Below, one piece after another: positions 1 through 6,311 of a stretch of 44,687 bases of DNA; positions within the stretch are counted from its first letter, which is position 1, and every line of letters starts with the position of its first letter. This DNA is from a virus. Where the stretch lies: IMG/VR virus record IMGVR_UViG_3300022072_000022, positions 1-44,687 of that record. The stretch is one strand, 5' to 3'. Both the position numbers and the translations under genes were made by a program. The notes under the pieces were generated by a model. That model was given only the letters and a program-made list of their open reading frames with translations, did no database searches and had not been told where the DNA came from.

Positions 1-32
1 GCACTGAACTTAGTGAGTTTGAAAATAAATAA
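1..32 (+). CDS. 3' end of the ribbon-helix-helix-like gene (circular overlap)
   Basis: This is the last part of the gene that starts at 44405; it ends in TAA at 30-32. The frame read from base 3 gives T-E-L-S-E-F-E-N-K, against A-E-L-S-E-F-E-N-K at the right end of the window. Bases 1-3 do not match the corresponding bases 44559-44561, while everything from base 4 on does, which looks like a contig-end artefact or a minor variant rather than a second gene copy. Confidence 0.8.
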   Translation, partial: TELSEFENK

Positions 33-129
33 AAATGAAAAAAATAGAAAAAAGACTTACTAATCTACAAAACTCAAACAGCGGCTTGTTTTTCAAAAAC
101 GAAGCATTGCAAAGAGAATTTAAAGCTAT
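4..129 (+). repeat. Terminal direct repeat, left copy
   Basis: These 126 bases are identical to 44562-44687. The repeat runs through the end of one gene and the start of the next at both window ends, so it marks circular closure of the sequence or terminal redundancy. Its length is close to a usual assembler overlap, so it need not be a physical terminal repeat of the virion DNA. Confidence 0.95.
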
Positions 130-316
130 TCGTTTTGATGTTGCCAAGCTAGAAGCTACTAACGAAAAACTAGAAGTGGAACAGGCTTCGTACGAGGCAT
201 CACTAAGAGCAGAAATCGAAAGGATTCAACTATTAGGACCCTGGAAACGGTTTTGGGGTAGTGTTGAATTGTTTAAGAATTTATTTGAAGTCATCCAAGG
301 GGGCTTTAAAGAGTAA
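35..316 (+). CDS. Small coiled-coil protein of unknown function
   Basis: A 93-residue protein that I do not assign to a family. Residues about 1-65 are rich in Lys, Glu and Leu with heptad-like spacing and should form a coiled coil. The last part contains the aromatic stretch LLGPWKRFWGSVELF, which could be an amphipathic or membrane-touching helix. It begins two bases after the stop of the ribbon-helix-helix-like gene (via the circle), so the two are probably one operon read from the inverted-repeat promoter at 44369. The same start is seen again at 44593. Confidence 0.75.
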   Translation: MKKIEKRLTNLQNSNSGLFFKNEALQREFKAIRFDVAKLEATNEKLEVEQASYEASLRAEIERIQLLGPWKRFWGSVELFKNLFEVIQGGFKE

Positions 317-376
317 AGAAAAAGGTTTAGTTTAATTTAGGTTTAAGGGGTCACCCGTTTTTTGTAAGTGAGGTTC

Positions 377-478
377 GGAACGGGTGTTTTAAATGGAGGG
401 GAATAAGGTTTGGGAGCCTTGCTAGACTGTAAATCTAGTGCTTTAAAAGCGTGTATGTTCGAATCGTACCCTGTTCCA
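377..478 (+). tRNA. tRNA-Tyr(GTA)-like element with an oversized D region
   Basis: The anticodon arm is clear: stem 422-426 with 434-438 around the loop CTGTAAA, giving anticodon GTA (Tyr). A variable arm follows (439-452), as expected for bacterial tRNA-Tyr. The T arm is 453-457 with 465-469 around TTCGAAT. The best acceptor is an 8-bp helix, 377-384 with 470-477 (one G-T pair). Between this acceptor and the anticodon stem lie about 37 bases instead of about 20, including a hairpin AAGG...CCTT at 405-420 that may be the D arm. Either there is an insertion before the D arm, or the acceptor starts near 395 with a weaker helix. No proper CCA is encoded. Functionality is uncertain. Confidence 0.55.
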
Positions 479-482
479 CAAT

Positions 483-575
483 AAAGAAGAGCAAGAGCAA
501 AAAAGCTCAATACTGACCGAAAGGAAGTAGGGAAACTTAGAAAGCGTGTGAAGCGCACGAAGCTCTTTTTTTTTT
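483..575 (+). ncRNA. Predicted multibranched RNA ending in a U-tract
   Basis: A 10-bp closing helix pairs 483-492 with 562-571 (one G-T pair). Inside lie a hairpin GAGC-A6-GCTC (495-508), a short CC-GAAA-GG hairpin (517-524), a possible AAGT/ACTT stem (525-538) and a 6-bp hairpin CGTGTG-AAG-CGCACG (545-559). The 3' strand of the closing helix is part of a ten-T run (566-575), so the element could also act as a terminator for the tRNA-Tyr-like transcript just upstream. Structure was read by eye only. Confidence 0.45.
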
Positions 576-581
576 AAGATA

Positions 582-738
582 AGACTAGAATGGCATAAAG
601 GGTATATTGTCAGTAAAACGAGTATTCGACTTAGGTCGTAGTTTAGGTGCGAGACCTACAGGAGGTTAGGTTATCAATTAATCCAATATCGGGCGTTTTA
701 CTCCTAACAAACAGGTTCGAGTCCTGCTAGTCCTACCA
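582..738 (+). ncRNA. tRNA-like RNA with encoded CCA and a predicted pseudoknot
   Basis: The 3' part is a tRNA 3' half: T arm 711-715/723-727 around TTCGAGT (four of five pairs), acceptor strand 728-734, discriminator A735 and CCA at 736-738. The best partner for the acceptor strand is 582-588 (six of seven pairs, one A-C). Where a cloverleaf would have an anticodon arm there is a perfect 9-bp helix, 612-620 with 694-702, enclosing hairpin 632-637/653-658. A second helix, 665-670 with 703-708, crosses the first, which is the pattern of an H-type pseudoknot. No conventional anticodon loop was found. The layout recalls a reduced tmRNA or a viral tRNA-like structure, but the tmRNA signature sequences and a tag frame are not visible. 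Confidence 0.45.
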
Positions 739-766
739 AGTGTGTTTAGTTCATAGTGTTTCTTGT

Positions 767-800
767 CGGGCGTTGCTTTTTGATGTAACGCCCGTTTTTA
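767..800 (+). terminator. Rho-independent terminator
   Basis: A perfect 8-bp stem CGGGCGTT/AACGCCCG (767-774 with 787-794) is followed by TTTTT. It would end transcripts carrying the tRNA-like elements upstream. Confidence 0.8.
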
Positions 801-805
801 AATCA

Positions 806-837
806 GTTGTTGCGAAAATTGCAATAGCTTAAAATTG
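806..837 (+). promoter_or_regulatory. Possible Bacteroidota-type promoter
   Basis: GTTG (806-809) is separated by 20 bases from TAAAATTG (830-837), a loose fit to TTTG-N19/20-TAnnTTTG. It lies directly after a terminator and a few bases before the start at 846, which supports it. Confidence 0.4.
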
Positions 838-845
838 GACGTGTA

Positions 846-1259
846 ATGAAGAAATACGAATTTTATAACGAAACGTTTAATGTAAACTTTGAATTGGTTT
901 TATTTAAACACGATAACGGGGAAGAATGCGACAAGATTAATGAATATCTAACAGGCAAAAACCTTGACTATTCCTCATCTTGTGAGAATATTAATAATTC
1001 AAACGCTTTCTGTATTTGGTTTCAGTCAGAGAATCTAATATCTATTATTGTTAATACCAGTAGATTTAAGAAAGGTAAAGAAGGTGCTACTAAGGCACTT
1101 TTGGTTCTCCAGCATGAATGCAACCACTTTAGGCAGTACACGCTTGAAGGAATTGACGAAACGATTACAAGGACAGATTTAGAAGCACACTTAGCCGCAT
1201 CCGATTGGGCGTTCAAAAAGTGCATGAGTACGAAGTTTTTTAAATCATTGTTAAAATAA
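846..1259 (+). CDS. Putative zinc metallopeptidase-like protein (HExxH)
   Basis: A 137-residue protein with the motif H90-E91-C92-N93-H94 in the helix LLVLQHECNHFRQY, which fits the HExxH zinc-binding signature of small metallopeptidases. A possible third ligand is a downstream acidic residue in TDLEAH or the His there. The remaining sequence is not recognised. It has no signal peptide, so it would act in the cytoplasm. It sits first after the terminator at 767-800 with its own possible promoter, upstream of several very small genes and the terminase. Possible roles are processing of a host or phage protein; nothing in the sequence decides the substrate. The start ATG at 846 is the only one near the promoter. 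Confidence 0.75.
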   Translation: MKKYEFYNETFNVNFELVLFKHDNGEECDKINEYLTGKNLDYSSSCENINNSNAFCIWFQSENLISIIVNTSRFKKGKEGATKALLVLQHECNHFRQYTLEGIDETITRTDLEAHLAASDWAFKKCMSTKFFKSLLK

Positions 1260-1264
1260 TTATT

Positions 1265-1417
1265 ATGACCACAAATAGATCCTTGTACAAAAAGACGCTT
1301 CAAAGAAATTACAGGAGTGATGACTGGGACGCTTGTCGGTCGAAAAATACAAAGCGCAGATATAAGCAAAAGCAAAAGACAGCAGCGAAACGCATTTTAA
1401 ATAAAGAATTGAAATAA
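1265..1417 (+). CDS. Small very basic protein
   Basis: A 50-residue open frame starting five bases after the preceding stop and ending TAA at 1415-1417. The protein is strongly basic (clusters such as KNTKRRYKQKQK) with a few aromatic residues. It could bind nucleic acid, but no family was recognised. The tight spacing to the gene before it and sensible codon use support translation. Confidence 0.55.
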   Translation: MTTNRSLYKKTLQRNYRSDDWDACRSKNTKRRYKQKQKTAAKRILNKELK

Positions 1418-1459
1418 CCAGCTCGACACGCTTTTTGTGTACGAGGTAAAATAAAAAAG

Positions 1460-1729
1460 ATGAAAATTACAAAACAAGATTTGAAGACATTAGAGTTATT
1501 AGAACAATTTAAATGCTCAATTCATATAGGTACAGAATTTGTATCTTTGCAAGATTTTAACGGGGATTTACATTCTGTTCCACATGGAGCATTTGAAAAC
1601 GTTACAGACTTGTGTATTGAAAATATAAACGGAATGATTCCTAAAGAAGGAACGCCAAATGAAGAGCTAACAGATAGTCAAAAAGGATTTATCCAGTTGC
1701 TTTTTGAGATAGAAAAAGCTATTGCGTAA
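1460..1729 (+). CDS. Unknown 89-residue protein
   Basis: The frame starts at ATG 1460 after an A-rich leader and encodes a mildly acidic protein of mixed helix and strand character, with a leucine-rich N-terminal helix (LKTLELLEQF) and a C-terminal helix (FIQLLFEIEKAIA). No conserved family was recognised. It belongs to the group of small genes between the tRNA-like region and the terminase. Confidence 0.65.
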   Translation: MKITKQDLKTLELLEQFKCSIHIGTEFVSLQDFNGDLHSVPHGAFENVTDLCIENINGMIPKEGTPNEELTDSQKGFIQLLFEIEKAIA

Positions 1730-1753
1730 TTATTAATGAGGTGCTAAAAGGAA

Positions 1754-1828
1754 ATGAAGAATTATGCACGGATTAAACACGCCACGAGCACGGGGTTAGT
1801 TTTTGCTTTGAAGGTGAAACGATTTTGA
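1754..1828 (+). CDS. Very short basic open frame, doubtful
   Basis: A 24-residue frame preceded by AAAAGG five bases before its ATG. Composition is basic. There is no independent support beyond the leader and its position in an otherwise empty gap, so it may be chance. Confidence 0.2.
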   Translation: MKNYARIKHATSTGLVFALKVKRF

Positions 1829-1843
1829 TAAAAACATAAAGTT

Positions 1844-1987
1844 ATGGATAGGTTGAAAACTAAAAAAGAGCAAGAGAAAGCAATAGCAAAAGAGCTTAAT
1901 TTAATTATCGAAGAAATGACCGTTGCGGCTTATATTGAAGGTTACTGTAAAGCTGCAAATAGTTTGCAAAAAACTAAAACGAAGTAA
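1844..1987 (+). CDS. Small charged helical protein
   Basis: A 47-residue frame from ATG 1844 to TAA 1985-1987. The N-terminal half is Lys/Glu rich and helical (KKEQEKAIAKELN), and the middle resembles short phage proteins with the pattern AAYIEGYCKAAN. No function can be given. It lies immediately before the structured RNA at 1993-2109. Confidence 0.5.
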   Translation: MDRLKTKKEQEKAIAKELNLIIEEMTVAAYIEGYCKAANSLQKTKTK

Positions 1988-1992
1988 CAAAG

Positions 1993-2109
1993 CAACCAAA
2001 CCGTCAATATAGAAACGTATATCTGGTAATATGCCGTGGAGACCAGAGAGAAAGCGGCTTCGCTCGAGCATTAGGAGGGTTAGGTATAGCCGCCCCCTTG
2101 GTTGTTTTT
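1993..2109 (+). ncRNA. Predicted cloverleaf-like RNA closed by a 7-bp helix and followed by U5
   Basis: CAACCAA (1993-1999) pairs perfectly with TTGGTTG (2098-2104), which runs into TTTTT. Inside are three hairpins in a row: ATATA/TATAT (2007-2011 with 2018-2022, loop GAAACG), CTGGT/ACCAG (2023-2027 with 2042-2046) and GCGGCT/AGCCGC (2054-2059 with 2088-2093). The large loop of the last one holds AGGAGGGTTAGGTAT (2073-2087), which resembles 660-674 in the tRNA-like element. No reading frame covers it. It may be a small RNA with its own terminator or a leader element for the genes downstream. Confidence 0.5.
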
Positions 2110-2146
2110 AAAATATAGATTATGAGTGACAAAAAAAATAAAAGAC

Positions 2147-2296
2147 ATGAGCAAAGATAATATTAAAACCGCACAAGATTCAATTACTGCAATGATTCGG
2201 AATTATAAAAAATTAAATGGGGTTGACTTCCCGAAACTACCAAGCGTAATTAATCCAGTACCAGATAATGATACTATTAAAGCAAATAAAGAGTAG
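2147..2296 (+). CDS. Small protein upstream of terminase
   Basis: A 49-residue frame starting at ATG 2147 and ending TAG 2294-2296. It has a short helical N-terminal part followed by a Pro-rich, probably extended stretch (FPKLPSVINPVP) and a charged tail. No family was recognised. The position just before the terminase genes, shared by small accessory genes in many phages, gives no firm clue. Confidence 0.5.
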   Translation: MSKDNIKTAQDSITAMIRNYKKLNGVDFPKLPSVINPVPDNDTIKANKE

Positions 2297-2420
2297 CAAT
2301 AAATTCACAAGGGTAGGGTGTTCGACAAAGACAATCGTTGATTTTTATTATCAAAAGGCAAAGAACAAATGACGCTTGTGCATTTGCCGCCTTCTGGGAG
2401 GCATTCAGAATAAATACAAT

Positions 2421-2984
2421 ATGGCAAAGAAGAAAAAGAAAAAAGAGGAGTACCAATTTCAAGAGGGGAATAAGGCTGCCGAGAAGTGGACTAAAGAAAT
2501 AGTTATCGACACGCTTAATAAGATGATCGAGCTTTCAACAGTAGAGAGAGAAATTGAGCAAAAGAAAGTTAATGTCGATAAGAAAACCGAACAGGGATTT
2601 GAATATAAGGAGACTATTACAAAGGTTAGGCGAAAGGTCCATCTAAAGAAAAAGCTTCTTATTGAATTGAAGATTTGGAACACACATTGGTTTGTTAATA
2701 TGCGTGAAAAATTCAAAGATGATATAGACGTTTCTACACTCTTAGGGGCTTTAGATATGATTTGCGAAATAAACACCTATGAAGATGCCGCCAATGGAAG
2801 CACAAATACAGCTATTGCAAAGATGAATTTATCAACGCATTATGGCTGGGCTGATAGCTCAAAGGTTGAGGAGACAGTAAAAGAGGACGAAAGTAAAATA
2901 GACCTAACTAAATTAAGTGATGATGAAGTACGCCAACTTATTGCCCTCAACGAAAAAGCTAAAAGCGGAACTAGCAAGGCGTAA
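2421..2984 (+). CDS. terS: Terminase small subunit
   Basis: A 187-residue protein that fits a small terminase subunit, the DNA-recognition partner of the packaging motor. It has a lysine-rich N-terminus, a central helical segment (residues about 60-120) and the C-terminal pattern AIAKMNLSTHYGWADSS seen in packaging small subunits of Bacteroidota phages and prophages, then an acidic tail. The start at ATG 2421 is preferred over an in-frame upstream ATG at 2376 because the extra 15 residues are poorly coding-like and lie over a small hairpin. It overlaps the large subunit gene by about 65 bases in a different frame, which supports translational coupling. Assignment rests on position plus sequence pattern. 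Confidence 0.75.
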   Translation: MAKKKKKKEEYQFQEGNKAAEKWTKEIVIDTLNKMIELSTVEREIEQKKVNVDKKTEQGFEYKETITKVRRKVHLKKKLLIELKIWNTHWFVNMREKFKDDIDVSTLLGALDMICEINTYEDAANGSTNTAIAKMNLSTHYGWADSSKVEETVKEDESKIDLTKLSDDEVRQLIALNEKAKSGTSKA

Positions 2985-4497
2985 CTTTTTAGACTTCATC
3001 ACGTACACGAAAGAAGATTATCAAGTCAATTGGCATCATAAGCTATTGGCTGAGCATTTGGAGAAATTCGCCAGGGGTGAGATTAAGAAGTTAATGGTTT
3101 TCATGCCTCCACAGCACGGCAAGAGCGAACAAACGTCAAGGCGGCTCCCTGCTTACCTGTTGGGACTTAATCCAAAGCTTAGAATTGTTGGAGCTTCTTA
3201 TAGTGCCGACATAGCAGCTTCGTTTAATAGAGATGTACAAAGAATTATAGATAGCGAAGATTATCGTTTAGCATTTCCCAATACTTGCTTATCTGGTCGT
3301 AATATTAAGACGAGTGCAAAAGGCTCTTTTCTTCGTAACGCTGACATATTCGAAGTGGTGGAACATAAAGGCTCTTATAAATCCGTGGGCGTTGGAGGTT
3401 CTTTGACTGGTTTTACTTCTGATATTTTAATCATAGACGACCCTGTAAAGGATGCAGTAGAAGCGCAAAGTCCAACGGATCAAGCAAGGAAATGGGATTG
3501 GTACACAAGCGTTGCACTAACAAGGCAGCATAACGAAGCGCAGCAGCTAATTACCATGACGAGGTGGGATAAAAACGACCTATGCGGCAAGATACTTGAA
3601 AAGATGCCTAAAGGGTGGGTAGTATTGCACTTAGAAGCTTTAAGGCAAAATGTACACCATCCAAAAGACCCAAGGAAACAAGGGGAGGCGTTATGGGAGT
3701 CAAGGCACAGCAAGGAGCGTATAATGGAAATAGCAGACGCAGACCCTAGAACATTCGATGCATTGTTTCAAGGAGACCCGAAACCTAGTTTAGATAGATT
3801 ATATTGCCCTTCGTTTAATTATGGACGCTCTGTGAAAGAAGTTTCTCGTAATTATTCGTTACCTTTGCATTACACAGTCGATTTCAATACATCGCCTTAT
3901 ATGACAGGTATTGCCATTGAAATGGAGTTCGTAAAAGATGATCTTTGGAATGGATATAATGAGTTTTGGAACATAAAGGTGATTAAATCCTTTCCTTTAG
4001 AAGCGCCAAATAATGACGCTCAAAGCCTAGGTGCTGTACTTGAACAAGAATATCCCGAAATAGTCGACGGATTCTTTTTGTACGGTGATGCAAGTGGAAA
4101 TAATAACACAGGCATAGCTAATGAAGCAGGAGGCACTAAAACAAAGACGTTATTTAGTGATCTTCTTGATGGTTTAACTATGTTTGCTAGGCATTCTGTT
4201 CAACAAAGAATACCTAATACAAATCCTAGATACAGGAGTATTGGTAAGGGAATGCTTGGAAGGCGTGTATTTTTGAATAAACTATTAAAAGGTGATTATC
4301 CAGTTAGGTTTCAAATTTCACCATCTTGTACGCAATTATTAGAAGATTTGCAACAATGTACACAGGATGCGAACGGAAAACTAGCCAAGCCAAAAGATAA
4401 AGAAGGAGTCGAGCAAAGAGGGCACATGTTACAAGCATTTGAGTATTTCGTTTGTCACTTTGACTCACTAGGTTATTTAGCTAAAATAAAACAATAA
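2920..4497 (+). CDS. terL: Terminase large subunit (ATPase-nuclease)
   Basis: A 525-residue packaging motor protein. The ATPase domain shows Walker A PPQHGKSE (about residue 62) and Walker B ILIIDD (about residue 168), followed by a coupling-type segment (ITMTRWDKND). The C-terminal RNase H-like nuclease domain shows the acidic strands YTVDFNTS (about 323) and LYGDASGN (about 387). This order is that of the Terminase_6/GpA-like large subunits. It translocates DNA into the prohead and cuts it. Starts at 2920 or 2923 (ATG ATG) or GTG at 2917 are all possible within the overlap with terS. The stop overlaps the portal start by one base (TAATG). Confidence 0.95.
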   Translation: MMKYANLLPSTKKLKAELARRNFLDFITYTKEDYQVNWHHKLLAEHLEKFARGEIKKLMVFMPPQHGKSEQTSRRLPAYLLGLNPKLRIVGASYSADIAASFNRDVQRIIDSEDYRLAFPNTCLSGRNIKTSAKGSFLRNADIFEVVEHKGSYKSVGVGGSLTGFTSDILIIDDPVKDAVEAQSPTDQARKWDWYTSVALTRQHNEAQQLITMTRWDKNDLCGKILEKMPKGWVVLHLEALRQNVHHPKDPRKQGEALWESRHSKERIMEIADADPRTFDALFQGDPKPSLDRLYCPSFNYGRSVKEVSRNYSLPLHYTVDFNTSPYMTGIAIEMEFVKDDLWNGYNEFWNIKVIKSFPLEAPNNDAQSLGAVLEQEYPEIVDGFFLYGDASGNNNTGIANEAGGTKTKTLFSDLLDGLTMFARHSVQQRIPNTNPRYRSIGKGMLGRRVFLNKLLKGDYPVRFQISPSCTQLLEDLQQCTQDANGKLAKPKDKEGVEQRGHMLQAFEYFVCHFDSLGYLAKIKQ

Positions 4498-6308
4498 TGA
4501 ACCAAAAAACCATAGATTCAATAAATGGAGCAAGGCACGCTTTTTACGACAAGAACATAGAAGCAGCTTCCTTTAGTCGTAAGATCATCACAGGCGATAA
4601 TTACGGATCGTTAATAAGTAATTACAGACCGAGAGAAAGCGACAAGCAGAAAAAACAACGTGTTGACATTACGCACGTAAGAACTAAATCAATAGGCGGT
4701 AAGGTTACGGGCTTTTTTGATCGTGTTACCCGTGCCGATAAGTTGCGCTTTGAAGTGTCGCACGATAGCGATTCAGATAAAGCAAATTCCCTTAGTTCTC
4801 ATTTAGATGTCTATGGAAATAACGGGGAAAGCGCCTTAATGTGGGTTGAACGGGCAGCAAACTTTTATAACGACATAGACGCTAATTCGATGTATTGGAT
4901 TAAGCAGTCGATTAACGAAGAGGGCGAACAGGAGTTTGAACCGCTTATATTTACGTCTGAGCAGGTTTTAGGTTATAGCATGAAGAAAGGGCTTGTAGAA
5001 TGGTTGTCAGCCCTAATGGTTGATCGTGTGACTTATCAAAACGAAGGTTCTACGATTGAAAAGAATTTAGATTTTTATTACTACTTCGATAAGGACGGCT
5101 TAGAAATATCTATTGAGTTAGACGAAGACGTTAAAAAAAATACAGACTATTACAATGCTTATCTTTTCGATGTCAACGGCAACGACTTAGGCCCGTTAAT
5201 AGCCAAGGCAAATAATAAAAGCTATATTGTAATCCAAGAGGAACCTTACACCGACTTTGTGCCTATTACACGAGTAGGCTATAAATACGACCTTTCAACC
5301 AATCAAAATACTTATACCGTTAGATGGGACAATGCGAGCGAATTATACAAAATCCTAGCAGAAGACGGCAGCGGTTTGGATATCACTAAGAAGCTCCATA
5401 TTTACCCAAAACAAATAAGCTACTACACATCTTGTAATCACCAAGACAAAGACCGTAGCGCAATTTGTAAAGGAGGTACAATGTTCCCGCACGGTGGCGA
5501 ATGTCCTAAATGTAAAGGTACGGGCGAACAAATACATCTTTCAGATCAAGATGTTATAAAATTAAAGCTTCCAGAGAAAGACGACAATACAAGCATTAAT
5601 CCTAAAGACTTAGTGCATTACGTTGAGACTCCAGATAAAATTCTAGACTTCCAAAATGAAGCAGTAAAAGCGGCAACACCGTTAATATTAGAGGCTATAT
5701 TTGGCGTAGATTTGTCGTACCAAGAGACAGGGAACGTAACAGCTACACAGGTGAACACTTACAGAGATTTAGCGCAAGATGCACTATTTCAGTTTAGTCA
5801 AGCACCAAGGCACATGTACTTATTTACTGCCAAGGTGATGCAAAATGCGCTAGACTTGGAAGATGTTAGGGTTGAGCTTGAGTATACGAATGAATACAAC
5901 TTAGAAAGTGAGGAGTATTTGATTGGTTTACTAAAGACAGCAACCGAAGCGAACGCCCCACGGGTTATAGTTGAGGGGATTATTAGACGTATTGTGCTTA
6001 AACAAAACAGAACAAATAAAACAGCTATTGGAGTTCACGAGACAATGAGGTCTTTTATACCTTTCCAGGGGCTTAACGATGCAATGAAACAGCAAGTAAT
6101 TGGTAGCCTTCCTAATTCTAGCTATCAAAAAGCACTATACTTGAACTCCAGCCAAATAACAAACGAAATCTTGCAAAAAGAAGAGGCGTTTTTAATGTTG
6201 AATTATGATGAGCAAAAGAAAAAGGTGGATGAAATCGCCAAAACCTTTATAGACTTAGCTGTTAAAGAGAATAAAGTACAAGGAATTGGAGAAAACTTTG
6301 AAGGTTAA
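4497..6308 (+). CDS. Portal protein with a zinc-ribbon-like insert
   Basis: A 603-residue protein directly after terL, of the length and helical composition expected for the dodecameric portal through which DNA enters the head. The N-terminal part (RVDITHVRTKSIGGKVTGFF) and the later long helices (about residues 440-520) fit portal proteins of Bacteroidota phages. An unusual feature is a Cys/His cluster around residues 310-342 (CNH ... CKGG ... HGGECPKCKGTG), which looks like a zinc ribbon inserted in the protein. The start ATG overlaps the terL stop by one base. Identification is from gene order and general similarity; the zinc site is inference. Confidence 0.85.
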   Translation: MNQKTIDSINGARHAFYDKNIEAASFSRKIITGDNYGSLISNYRPRESDKQKKQRVDITHVRTKSIGGKVTGFFDRVTRADKLRFEVSHDSDSDKANSLSSHLDVYGNNGESALMWVERAANFYNDIDANSMYWIKQSINEEGEQEFEPLIFTSEQVLGYSMKKGLVEWLSALMVDRVTYQNEGSTIEKNLDFYYYFDKDGLEISIELDEDVKKNTDYYNAYLFDVNGNDLGPLIAKANNKSYIVIQEEPYTDFVPITRVGYKYDLSTNQNTYTVRWDNASELYKILAEDGSGLDITKKLHIYPKQISYYTSCNHQDKDRSAICKGGTMFPHGGECPKCKGTGEQIHLSDQDVIKLKLPEKDDNTSINPKDLVHYVETPDKILDFQNEAVKAATPLILEAIFGVDLSYQETGNVTATQVNTYRDLAQDALFQFSQAPRHMYLFTAKVMQNALDLEDVRVELEYTNEYNLESEEYLIGLLKTATEANAPRVIVEGIIRRIVLKQNRTNKTAIGVHETMRSFIPFQGLNDAMKQQVIGSLPNSSYQKALYLNSSQITNEILQKEEAFLMLNYDEQKKKVDEIAKTFIDLAVKENKVQGIGENFEG

Positions 6309-6311
6309 TAA

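Noticed and set aside
377-478. attP core from a host tRNA gene
   Set aside because: Phage att sites often copy a tRNA 3' end, but no integrase or excisionase gene was recognised anywhere in the genome.
343-558. Leftward open frame across the tRNA-like element
   Set aside because: It runs antisense over the tRNA-Tyr-like element and the multibranched RNA and has no leader or coding character.
377-738. A group I intron splitting a tRNA gene
   Set aside because: AAGACTAGAA at 581-590 and TATTGTC at 605-611 faintly recall the R and S elements of a group I core, but P7 pairs badly, P3/P8 could not be placed and no 5' splice helix was found.
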